Part shown: piece after piece, positions 1 to 5,737 of the stretch
Position numbering within the stretch: position 1 is the first letter of the stretch
How the letters are laid out: every line of letters starts with the position of its first letter
Assembly (NCBI GenBank): GCA_017553665.1
Contig: JAFZKM010000054.1
Span: 1-5,737, forward strand
Direction of reading: 5' to 3'
Length of the DNA stretch: 5,737 bases
Source of the DNA: Lachnospiraceae bacterium
GTDB lineage: Bacteria; Bacillota_A; Clostridia; Lachnospirales; Lachnospiraceae
Notes under the pieces: model-generated
The model's input: only the letters and a program-made list of their open reading frames with translations
The model's database searches: none
What the model was told of the DNA's origin: nothing
Made by a program: the position numbers and the translations under genes

Positions 1-610
1 GCTCAGACATACCGTTAACGACATTTACGGGCGTACGAAGCTCATGAGAGATGTTCGAAAGGAAATCTTCCATGTCGGCGTCATAGGACTCGATCAGGTC
101 ATCCTTTTCCTTCGTGGAAACTTCCTCTTCGGCGCGGTCCCTGATATTCTTGACGCAGCAGGCGTAGACCAGACCGACGATCATCGCGTGCAGTATTATC
201 CGTGATATTGTCAGTGCGTCGAAAATGGTGGTCTCCCCCCTGAACGCGAGTACATGCTGTATTGTCATGACGATCACGTATTCCGCAAGGAACAGGTGCA
301 TCATGTATATATGTCCGAGGAATGAGAAGCCTACCATCATCAGGACGGTGACCATGGAAACATCGAAAAAGCTCGTATCATGGATGCCGTGGAACAATGA
401 AGTCAGCATCGCAAAGATCAGATAGGCAACCTTTCTGACCTCAAACGGCGGTTCTTCTGTTATATTCATGACCCACAGCGATACCGTGCCGATCACGATG
501 AGCGGGGGCACCCAGAATTCCCAGCCCATCATTATACTCTCGATCGTAAGGCCTATGCAGGCCAGTGATACGAGCAGTATGATAAAATTCTCGTTTCTTC
601 TCTGCAACAT
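1..610 (-). CDS. Membrane sensor histidine kinase, N-terminal part (cut by left edge)
   Basis: The 203 visible codons encode an N-terminal membrane region followed by the start of a HisKA dimerisation and phospho-acceptor domain. About six hydrophobic segments can be seen, near residues 9-28, 32-48, 60-76, 82-103, 105-122 and 133-152. A charged linker (about 153-180) leads to the H-box SNISHELRTP, with the phospho-acceptor at H189. The rest of HisKA, the ATPase domain and any receiver domain lie beyond the window. The membrane part has no extracellular domain that I recognise; its short loops suggest sensing within or at the membrane, which is inference. The ATG at 610 is well supported: an in-frame TGA sits at 622-620 and a GAGG at 621-618 gives 7-nt spacing. 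The gene starts 27 nt after the hybrid kinase stop, so the two are probably co-transcribed. It could be a plain or a hybrid kinase; the visible part cannot decide. Its signal and partner are unknown. Confidence 0.9.
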   Translation of the reverse strand, partial: MLQRRNENFIILLVSLACIGLTIESIMMGWEFWVPPLIVIGTVSLWVMNITEEPPFEVRKVAYLIFAMLTSLFHGIHDTSFFDVSMVTVLMMVGFSFLGHIYMMHLFLAEYVIVMTIQHVLAFRGETTIFDALTISRIILHAMIVGLVYACCVKNIRDRAEEEVSTKEKDDLIESYDADMEDFLSNISHELRTPVNVVNGMSE

Positions 611-637
611 CGATGATCCTCAACTTCCAAGAATTTC

Positions 638-3445
638 TTATTTACCGGATTCCGCGTAATTGAGCAGTTCCAGTATGCTTTCATATTCATAGCGCTCCGC
701 CGCGCCTTTGAGCTTCTCCCAGAGTTCCGTTTCGTCCTCCGGAATGCGGTATTTATGCATCTCCTTGAATATCTGTTCCAGAGTCTGACAATCCATGCTC
801 TCGGCCGCAGCCCTGATCTCCGCGAACACATCGCTCATCATCGTCTCATCGGCATCGTCCCGCTCCGATTCCGGTGATTCGTCGGGGATGACTGCCGACG
901 CTATCGGGTCCTTTAATTCCGCGAACTCCTTCATGGCCTGCGCATGGTTCTTTTTTATGTAATCAAAATCTTCGTTCTTTCCTGCGCTTTCAAGCATCTC
1001 CGCCGCCCGGGCCAGATGTTCCGCGCCGATTATGCGGGCGGTACTCTTCAGCGCGTGCACCTTGATCGTATAATCATCTATCGTTTCTTCGCTGCAGGAC
1101 GCGTTCAGTTCTTCTATCTTCTGATCGACAGATCTGCAGAATACTTCGAGCAGTGTCTTGTAGCCTTCGGGACTTCCGCTGTTCTTGATGCCCGCGTCCA
1201 CATCGAGATGCAGGCTTCTCAGTTTGTCCAGCTGCGCCTTCAGCTCCTCGTCGACCGGCTCTTCCCGTACTTCTTCGGTTTCAGCTTCGACGATCTTATT
1301 CTTCGGAAGGAAACTGCGGATCATCTCATCAAGCTTATCCGGATCCACGGGCTTCGAAATATAGCCGTCAAAGCCTGCGTTCAGGCACTCTTCCTTCGCC
1401 CCGCGCACCGCGTTCGCCGTAAGGCAGACGGTCGGAGTATTGACATTCTGATTTGTTTCTTCGGCCTTCAGCTCATGCAGCGTTTCAATGCCGTTCTTCT
1501 TCGGCATCATATAATCAAGGAAAATGATGTCGTATTTCTTTCTGCGCGTCATCGCGATGCACTCGTCTCCGCTCTTAGCGGTATCGATCTTCATCTGAAT
1601 GCGCTTTACCAGGCTCTCGAATACCATAAGGTTCACCTGATTGTCATCGACGGCAAGAACCGCCGCCGTAGGTGCCGTGAAGCACTTCTTCATGGGTTTC
1701 TCTTTTTCGCAGGATTCCTGCTCAAAGTCGGTATAATCTCCGAGTTCCTTCCAATCCGTAACCCTCTGCGGAAGCCTGAATCCGAAGGTCGAGCCTTCTC
1801 CGTAGATGCTTTGCACTTCCAGATGCGAGCCCATCAGCCCGAGAAGGTTCTCGGTGATATTGAGCCCGAGTCCGGCGCCTTCAACATTGCGGTTGCGCTC
1901 CTCCTCGATCCTCTCAAACTTCATGAAGAGCTTCTTGATGTCCTCGGGACGGATGCCGATTCCGGTATCCTTTACCTCAACCTTGAGCAAAATGCCTCCC
2001 GCGTCATCGGGATCCTTCTCATATCCCACGCGGAGCGTCACGCTGCCGGTTTCGGTATATTTAACCGCGTTCGTCAGTATATTCGTGATAACCTGCCTGA
2101 TGCGGATCTCATCTCCGCGCAGGTGTCTCGGTATCTTCCGGTCAAAATCGAGCTTCAGCTCCAGCCCCTTATCATCCGCGCGCTGCCTTACCATGGTCAC
2201 CAGCTCACAGAGCATCCTGGCGAGATCGTAATCAACGGGGATGATCTCGAGCCTGCCTTCTTCGATCCTCGAGAAATCAAGTATATCGTTTATCAGGCCG
2301 AGCAGAGTCTGCCCCGCGTTCCTGATGCTGTTCGCGTAATCGCGTACCGCCGTGTCGTCCGATTCGCGCAGGATCATCTCGTTCATTCCGAGCACCGCGT
2401 TAATGGGCGTACGGATCTCATGCGACATATTTGAAAGGAAACTGGATTTTGCCTGATTCGCGGCCACCGCGCTCTCTGCCTCAAGCTCGAGCTTGCGCGT
2501 CTGGCGGTTCTTCCTCGCGGAATTGACAGTGATGATAACAACGATAGTGATGAAGGTTATGGCGGCAAGGATCGTGAGTATAAGCGGACGTCTGAGCCTG
2601 TTGTATTCATCCGTGGCATCGTTTATCGAGAGACAGAGCCAGCTGTTCTCGAGCGGGATCGCGTAGATGATATACTCGGTGCCGTCATACTCCAGTGAGA
2701 AATAGTTGCTTTTATTGCTTAGATACGCGTCCAGAACGGCTGCCCCGAACGTATCCTTTTCATCCCTGTAGCTTTTTCCGACCTCAGTCCTGTCGGAATG
2801 CGCGATAACATTAAAGTTCCTGTCCAGAATGATCTCGAAGCTGCCGGTCTCGCCGGTCACGACTTCTTCGGTGATCTTCTGGAGGCGCTCCATAGAAAGG
2901 TCTACCGCGATAACGCTCTTTTTATCAAAGAGCATCTTTGTGAATGTGATCATGACCTCGCCGGTCTGCGCGTCGATATAGGGATCGACCACCGCTACTC
3001 TTCCGGCGTCCGTGAGGGCCTGCTTATACCAGGGACGGTCCTGCGGGACATAATCCTCGTCGGGGACCCATCCTCCGCCGTCCATGTACTCGCCGTTCAC
3101 GACTCCGTAAAGTCCTGTGGAACTCTCGGGAAGCAATTCGAAGATCGCGCTGGTCTCATCGACCAGATAATCGACCATGTCCTCGTTCGAACGGTCATTC
3201 CGCATCATGTTCTCCAAAGCATACGCCGAGAGCAGTATACTGTCGATACCCGTGGAAAGATAGCCGTCGATCCTGTCGGCGGCGCTGCCCGCATTCAGCT
3301 CAACGCTTTTGACGATATTGTTCTCCGTGGCTTTCCGCAGCATATAGTAATACGCGGCGATAACACCCGTAAAGAACAGTATGATCACGGCCGCGGCTAT
3401 GAAATTCAGAATATTATATTGTTTATTCTTTTTTCCTTCCGTCAT
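638..3445 (-). CDS. Cache-domain hybrid sensor histidine kinase with REC and Hpt domains
   Basis: This 935-residue membrane kinase appears to hold a full His-Asp-His phosphorelay. Domains in order: TM1 (about 13-36); an extracytoplasmic double-Cache-like sensor (about 37-285) with the typical DRPWY at 136-140 and DPYID at 154-158; TM2 (about 287-308); a short linker with no recognisable HAMP; HisKA with H342 in SNMSHEIRTP; HATPase_c with an N-box (N455, N459), G1 box DTGIGI (493-498) and G2 box GAGLGL (523-528); a receiver domain with acidic pair D600/D601, phospho-acceptor D644, T676 and K698; and an Hpt domain with H797 in VHALKS. A further helical tail (about 869-935) contains an internal duplication. 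All key catalytic residues are present, so it looks active. The expected flow is H342 to D644 to H797 and then to a response regulator not encoded here. The ATG at 3445 is the only plausible start, as no other start codon occurs between it and the upstream in-frame TGA. The ligand is unknown, though the Cache residues and neighbours hint at an amino acid. Confidence 0.95.
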   Translation of the reverse strand: MTEGKKNKQYNILNFIAAAVIILFFTGVIAAYYYMLRKATENNIVKSVELNAGSAADRIDGYLSTGIDSILLSAYALENMMRNDRSNEDMVDYLVDETSAIFELLPESSTGLYGVVNGEYMDGGGWVPDEDYVPQDRPWYKQALTDAGRVAVVDPYIDAQTGEVMITFTKMLFDKKSVIAVDLSMERLQKITEEVVTGETGSFEIILDRNFNVIAHSDRTEVGKSYRDEKDTFGAAVLDAYLSNKSNYFSLEYDGTEYIIYAIPLENSWLCLSINDATDEYNRLRRPLILTILAAITFITIVVIITVNSARKNRQTRKLELEAESAVAANQAKSSFLSNMSHEIRTPINAVLGMNEMILRESDDTAVRDYANSIRNAGQTLLGLINDILDFSRIEEGRLEIIPVDYDLARMLCELVTMVRQRADDKGLELKLDFDRKIPRHLRGDEIRIRQVITNILTNAVKYTETGSVTLRVGYEKDPDDAGGILLKVEVKDTGIGIRPEDIKKLFMKFERIEEERNRNVEGAGLGLNITENLLGLMGSHLEVQSIYGEGSTFGFRLPQRVTDWKELGDYTDFEQESCEKEKPMKKCFTAPTAAVLAVDDNQVNLMVFESLVKRIQMKIDTAKSGDECIAMTRRKKYDIIFLDYMMPKKNGIETLHELKAEETNQNVNTPTVCLTANAVRGAKEECLNAGFDGYISKPVDPDKLDEMIRSFLPKNKIVEAETEEVREEPVDEELKAQLDKLRSLHLDVDAGIKNSGSPEGYKTLLEVFCRSVDQKIEELNASCSEETIDDYTIKVHALKSTARIIGAEHLARAAEMLESAGKNEDFDYIKKNHAQAMKEFAELKDPIASAVIPDESPESERDDADETMMSDVFAEIRAAAESMDCQTLEQIFKEMHKYRIPEDETELWEKLKGAAERYEYESILELLNYAESGK

Positions 3446-3457
3446 GTGTCGGGCGCG

Positions 3458-3464
3458 CTCCTTT
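3458..3464 (-). promoter_or_regulatory. Ribosome binding site of the hybrid kinase, long spacing
   Basis: AAAGGAG on the minus strand is a strong Shine-Dalgarno sequence, but 12 nt separate it from the ATG at 3445, longer than the usual 5-9. No other start codon lies closer in frame, so this site and ATG are still the best choice. The spacing may lower translation of the kinase, which is inference. Confidence 0.6.
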
Positions 3465-3480
3465 AAGGTCTTGGGAATAG

Positions 3481-3508
3481 AGAATAAAGGCCGCAGTCAC
3501 CTGCGGCC
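3481..3508 (-). terminator. Rho-independent terminator after the ornithine carbamoyltransferase gene
   Basis: GGCCGCAG and CTGCGGCC form a perfect 8-bp stem (3501-3508 with 3489-3496) closed by a 4-nt loop. Read on the minus strand it is followed by TTTATTCT. On the plus strand the downstream side is not T-rich, so it should act on leftward transcripts. It lies about 140 nt after the carbamoyltransferase stop and just before the kinase ribosome site. The T-tract is interrupted, so some read-through into the kinase gene is possible. It also lies downstream of a promoter-like sequence, so it could act as a leader hairpin for the kinase transcript. Confidence 0.75.
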
Positions 3509-3521
3509 CTGACTTACTATT

Positions 3522-3550
3522 AGATTAATACGTTTTTGCGATTTTGTAAA
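3522..3550 (-). promoter_or_regulatory. Candidate promoter for the two sensor kinase genes
   Basis: Reading leftward, TTTACA (3550-3545; five of six to the TTGACA consensus) is followed after exactly 17 nt by TAATCT (3527-3522; a weak three of six to TATAAT). The predicted transcription start is near 3515, giving a leader of about 70 nt that contains the terminator-like hairpin. The -10 is poor, so this is a candidate only. It is the best-spaced pair I found between the carbamoyltransferase and kinase genes. Confidence 0.35.
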
Positions 3551-3588
3551 GGTTTTCGTGAGTTTTGCGCGCCGTTTCGTGCGAATTT
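3533..3588 (-). other. Phased A-tracts, possible curved DNA upstream of and across the promoter
   Basis: Runs of T on the plus strand (A on the minus strand) lie at 3586-3588, 3575-3577, 3563-3566, 3553-3556, 3542-3545 and 3533-3537. The first five have centres 11, 11.5, 10 and 11 nt apart, close to one helical turn; the last step is shorter, about 8.5. A-tracts in phase with the helix are known to bend DNA. The set begins upstream of the candidate -35 and runs through it. It may help polymerase or regulator binding, or may merely reflect an AT-rich spacer. Confidence 0.4.
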
Positions 3589-3647
3589 GTGACAGGTGTT
3601 GCGAGATTGCAAAGAAGCAAGTTGAGGCAGTCACAAAAAGCGAAAAG

Positions 3648-4640
3648 TCATTTTCCTCCGAGAGTCGCGTACATCACCGCTTTGATAGTGTGCATGCGGT
3701 TCTCGGCCTCGTCGAATACGATGGAAGCGGGAGACTCGAAGACTTCGTCGGTCACTTCCATGCAGTCGATGCCGAACTTGTTATATATATCCTTGCCTAT
3801 CTTCGTGTTAAGATCGTGGAATGAAGGCAGGCAGTGCATGAATTTGCACTGAGGGCCCGCGATGTCCATGATCTGCTTTGTCACCCTGTACGGAGTAAGG
3901 TCGCTGATGCGCTCGTTCCAGACCTCGTCGGGCTCGCCCATCGATACCCACACATCGGTGTATATCACGTGGGCGCCCTTTACCGCCGAAGCGGGATCGG
4001 TGATGAATTCGAGCTTCGCGCCGGTCTGCTCCGCGATCTTCCGGCATTCATCGATAAGGGCTTTATCCGGGAAGTACTTCTCCGCCGTGCATGCCACAAA
4101 GTTCATGCCCATCTTCGCGCAGCCTACCATCAGCGAATTGCCCATGTTGTAGCGCGCGTCGCCCATGTATACAAGCTTCTTTCCCTTAAGATCTCCGAAG
4201 TGCTCTTTGATCGTCATGAAGTCGGCAAGTATCTGTGTGGGATGGAACTCGTTCGTGAGGCCGTTCCATACGGGAACTCCCGCATATTTAGCGAGGTCCT
4301 CAACGATCTCCTGACCGAATCCGCGGTATTCGATGCCCTCAAACATGCGTCCGAGAACCCTCGCGGTATCGGCGATAGACTCCTTTTTGCCGATCTGCGA
4401 TCCCGAGGGATCGAGATATACGGGATGTAATCCGAGGTCCGCCGCAGCCACCTCGAATGAACAGCGTGTACGCGTGCTGGTCTTTTCAAAGATCAGCGCG
4501 ACGCTCTTTCCGTCCGCGATCTTGTGGCTGATGCCCTTTTTCCTTTCGTCCTTAAGCCTTGCCGAAAGATCCAGCAGGTAGTTTATCTCTTCGGGTGTAT
4601 AATCAAGAAGCTTTAAAAAGCTCCGTCCTTTAAGATCCAT
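3648..4640 (-). CDS. argF: Ornithine carbamoyltransferase
   Basis: This cytoplasmic enzyme joins carbamoyl phosphate and ornithine to make citrulline and phosphate, a step of arginine synthesis that runs in reverse in the arginine deiminase pathway. The 330-residue protein is full length for the family. Carbamoyl-phosphate site motifs are STRTR (55-59) and HPTQ (133-136). Ornithine-side residues appear in DVWVSMGE (229-236), whose SMG loop separates this family from aspartate carbamoyltransferase, and the catalytic cysteine is C270 in HCLP. A late conserved arginine, R315, is also present. The ATG at 4640 gives the expected N-terminus (MDLKGRSFL) and has GGGAG 7 nt upstream. The gene starts 27 nt after the ABC ATPase stop, so it is probably in the transporter operon. 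The sequence looks closer to the longer ArgI/ArcB-type enzymes than to the Bacillus ArgF type. No arginine deiminase or carbamate kinase gene is in view, so an anabolic (argF) or catabolic (arcB) role cannot be settled here. Confidence 0.96.
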   Translation of the reverse strand: MDLKGRSFLKLLDYTPEEINYLLDLSARLKDERKKGISHKIADGKSVALIFEKTSTRTRCSFEVAAADLGLHPVYLDPSGSQIGKKESIADTARVLGRMFEGIEYRGFGQEIVEDLAKYAGVPVWNGLTNEFHPTQILADFMTIKEHFGDLKGKKLVYMGDARYNMGNSLMVGCAKMGMNFVACTAEKYFPDKALIDECRKIAEQTGAKLEFITDPASAVKGAHVIYTDVWVSMGEPDEVWNERISDLTPYRVTKQIMDIAGPQCKFMHCLPSFHDLNTKIGKDIYNKFGIDCMEVTDEVFESPASIVFDEAENRMHTIKAVMYATLGGK

Positions 4641-4661
4641 AGTCTTTCTCCCTTCTTTTTT

Positions 4662-4670
4662 ATCATATCA
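4662..4670 (-). promoter_or_regulatory. Possible extended -10 element before the carbamoyltransferase gene
   Basis: Read leftward, TGATATGAT matches the extended -10 form TGn-TATGAT. Its first three bases are also the stop codon of the ABC ATPase gene. No good -35 lies at the right distance. If active it would start transcription near 4655, leaving a leader of about 15 nt with the ribosome site, so the carbamoyltransferase could be expressed apart from the transporter. It may be a chance match in an AT-rich gap. Confidence 0.2.
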
Positions 4671-5390
4671 CAGTACCTTCGCGAGGAAACCCTTAAGTCT
4701 CTCCGACTTCGGATTCCCGAACACTTCCTCGGGCGTGCCCTGTTCAACGATCACGCCTTCATCCAGGAAAACAACCCTGTTCGATACTTCTCTTGCGAAA
4801 CCCATCTCATGTGTGACAACGACCATCGTCATACCGTCTGCCGCGAGCTCCTTCATTACCTCAAGAACTTCGCCTACCATTTCGGGATCGAGCGCTGAAG
4901 TGGGCTCATCAAAGAGCATTACGTCGGGCTCCATGCAGAGCGCTCTGACTATCGCCACGCGCTGTTTCTGTCCGCCCGAGAGCGTGCTCGGATATTCATG
5001 CGCCTTGTCCGCGAGACCGACGCGCTCCAAAAGCTCCATGGCCTTTTTCTCGGCGTCTTCCTTCGGTACCTTTTTAAGTATCATGGGCGCGCAGGTCAGA
5101 TTCCCCATCACCGTCATGTGAGGAAAAAGATTGAACTGCTGGAACACCATGCCCATCTTCTGTCTGTGCAGGTCGATGTCGATGTCTTTGCCCGTCAGGT
5201 CATCTCCCTCAAATATTATCTGACCCGAGGTCGGTTTTTCAAGAAGGTTCAGGCATCGTAAGAATGTTGATTTGCCGGAGCCGGAGGGCCCGATAACGCA
5301 CATAACGTCGCCCTTGTCGATCTCCACACTGATGCCTCTCAAAACCTCGAGATTCTCGAAATTCTTATGCAGATCCTTAACGTTTATCAT
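4668..5390 (-). CDS. Polar amino acid ABC transporter ATP-binding protein (GlnQ/HisP type)
   Basis: This 240-residue ATPase powers an inner-membrane amino acid importer by binding and hydrolysing ATP at the cytoplasmic face of the permease. All ABC motifs are intact: Walker [10 protein letters not shown] (34-42), Q-loop at Q84/Q85 in FQQFNLFPH, signature LSGGQKQR (137-144), Walker B VMLFDE (157-162), D-loop SALD (165-168) and switch H194 in VTHEMGFA. Length and the FNLFPHMTV and THEMGFA stretches are typical of the polar amino acid (PAAT) family. Members of this family serve glutamine, histidine, arginine/ornithine, cystine and others, and the ATPase does not reveal which. Its start overlaps the permease gene end by 14 nt, indicating translational coupling, and its stop is 27 nt from the ornithine carbamoyltransferase start. 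That neighbour favours an arginine/ornithine-type substrate, which is inference. The binding protein is not in the window. Confidence 0.95.
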   Translation of the reverse strand: MINVKDLHKNFENLEVLRGISVEIDKGDVMCVIGPSGSGKSTFLRCLNLLEKPTSGQIIFEGDDLTGKDIDIDLHRQKMGMVFQQFNLFPHMTVMGNLTCAPMILKKVPKEDAEKKAMELLERVGLADKAHEYPSTLSGGQKQRVAIVRALCMEPDVMLFDEPTSALDPEMVGEVLEVMKELAADGMTMVVVTHEMGFAREVSNRVVFLDEGVIVEQGTPEEVFGNPKSERLKGFLAKVL

Positions 5391-5737
5391 TCTTGGCCAG
5401 CCTCCTCTCCATCTTCTTAAGCAATGCGTCGAGGCCGAATACCATGACGAGATAAGTGATCGCCACGAGGAGCAGCGGATTTACCGCGTCATAGGTATTG
5501 TTTCTGACCAGATTGCCGGCACGGGTAAGATCGACTACAGCGACATAACCCGCAACGGAGGTCTCCTTCAGCAGCGCGATGAGCTCATTGCCGACCGCGG
5601 GAAGGATGTATCTGACAGCCTGAGGGAATATGATGCGCTTCGTGCACTGAAGCCTCGACATACCGAGACTCCGGCCCGCTTCCATCTGTCCCTGGTCCAC
5701 GGAGTTGATGCCTCCGCGGATCAGCTCTGACATGTAA
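5377..5737 (-). CDS. Amino acid ABC transporter permease, C-terminal part (cut by right edge)
   Basis: The last 119 codons of a HisM/GlnP-type permease are visible; the N-terminal half lies beyond the right edge. The frame stays open to the edge, and the ATG at 5733 is internal, since a Tyr codon precedes it and the following sequence is mid-domain. The cytoplasmic EAA loop, which docks on the ATPase, is present: [10 protein letters not shown] followed by RIIFPQA, with the conserved Gly (5665-5663) and the Ile and Pro ten and thirteen residues on. One hydrophobic stretch follows (GNELIALL to VAGYVAVVD), then a last membrane segment ([16 protein letters not shown]) and a basic cytoplasmic tail ([13 protein letters not shown]). 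This layout is typical of the family. The stop lies 14 nt inside the ATPase gene, so the two are co-translated and should form one importer. Substrate is unknown; the downstream ornithine enzyme suggests basic or related amino acids. Confidence 0.93.
   Translation of the reverse strand, partial: YMSELIRGGINSVDQGQMEAGRSLGMSRLQCTKRIIFPQAVRYILPAVGNELIALLKETSVAGYVAVVDLTRAGNLVRNNTYDAVNPLLLVAITYLVMVFGLDALLKKMERRLAKNDKR
5401..5406 (-). promoter_or_regulatory. Ribosome binding site of the ABC ATPase gene, inside the permease gene
   Basis: A full AGGAGG sits within the last codons of the permease gene, 10 nt before the ATG at 5390. It supports that start, which gives the family-typical N-terminus ([11 protein letters not shown]). 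Its position lets ribosomes ending the permease restart on the ATPase. Confidence 0.7.

Noticed and set aside
553..831. A 92-codon minus-strand frame overlapping the end of the hybrid kinase and the start of the next kinase
   Set aside because: It is out of frame with both real genes, rich in Arg and Ser as expected for a shifted frame, and matches no family I know.
944..2434. A 496-codon open frame on the plus strand opposite the hybrid kinase
   Set aside because: It lies wholly antisense to a kinase gene with all motifs intact, and its translation shows no recognisable domain. Codon bias of the real gene explains the lack of stops.
2798..3466. A 222-codon open frame on the plus strand opposite the kinase Cache region
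   Set aside because: Antisense to a clear coding region, with no family match that I recognise and no supporting promoter.
3586..3637. Inverted repeat TTTGTGAC (3586-3593) and GTCACAAA (3630-3637) in the intergenic region
   Set aside because: The arms are 36 nt apart, too far for a terminator or a usual operator. An 8-nt match in about 140 nt has a rough chance expectation near 0.15, so it is not convincing.
3446..3647. A riboswitch or CRISPR array in the largest intergenic region
   Set aside because: I see only the single short hairpin and short tracts; no long conserved leader fold, no spaced identical repeats and no insertion sequence ends.
3834..4430. A 198-codon open frame on the plus strand opposite ornithine carbamoyltransferase
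   Set aside because: It is a shadow of a full-length conserved enzyme gene on the other strand.
5377..5733. Reading the permease as a complete 118-residue protein starting at the ATG at 5733
   Set aside because: The frame is open to the window edge and the residues around that Met match the middle of a permease domain, so the gene is cut by the window and is not a short protein.

Overview
All genes in this window lie on the minus strand, so gene order runs from right to left. The GC content is moderate. Sequence style and gene families point to a Clostridia-type Bacillota, most likely a Lachnospiraceae relative. The main reasons are AGGAG/GGGAG-type ribosome sites, a large Cache-type hybrid kinase of a kind common in that family, and a PAAT-type amino acid transporter. 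This assignment is inference; there is no rRNA or other marker gene here.

Right block (5737 to 3648): the C-terminal part of an amino acid ABC transporter permease enters from the right edge. It overlaps by 14 nt the gene for a GlnQ/HisP-type ATPase. After a 27-nt gap comes a complete ornithine carbamoyltransferase gene. The tight packing suggests one operon coupling amino acid uptake with arginine/ornithine/citrulline metabolism.

Intergenic region (3647 to 3446, about 200 nt): it holds a GC-rich hairpin with a T-rich tail that reads as a minus-strand terminator, a promoter-like -35/-10 pair upstream of that hairpin, and a run of A-tracts on the minus strand spaced about one helical turn apart. 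Together these suggest a regulated boundary between the metabolic operon and the kinase genes.

Left block (3445 to 1): a 935-residue hybrid sensor kinase has TM, Cache, TM, HisKA, HATPase, REC, Hpt and a C-terminal duplicated helical tail. After 27 nt comes a second, multi-pass membrane histidine kinase, cut by the left edge just after its phospho-acceptor histidine. No DNA-binding response regulator lies in the window.

The most useful lead is that the Cache domain of the hybrid kinase carries residues resembling the amino-acid-binding signature of PctA-like dCache sensors. With an amino acid transporter and an ornithine enzyme next door, amino acid sensing is a testable hypothesis. Otherwise the genes are ordinary members of known families.
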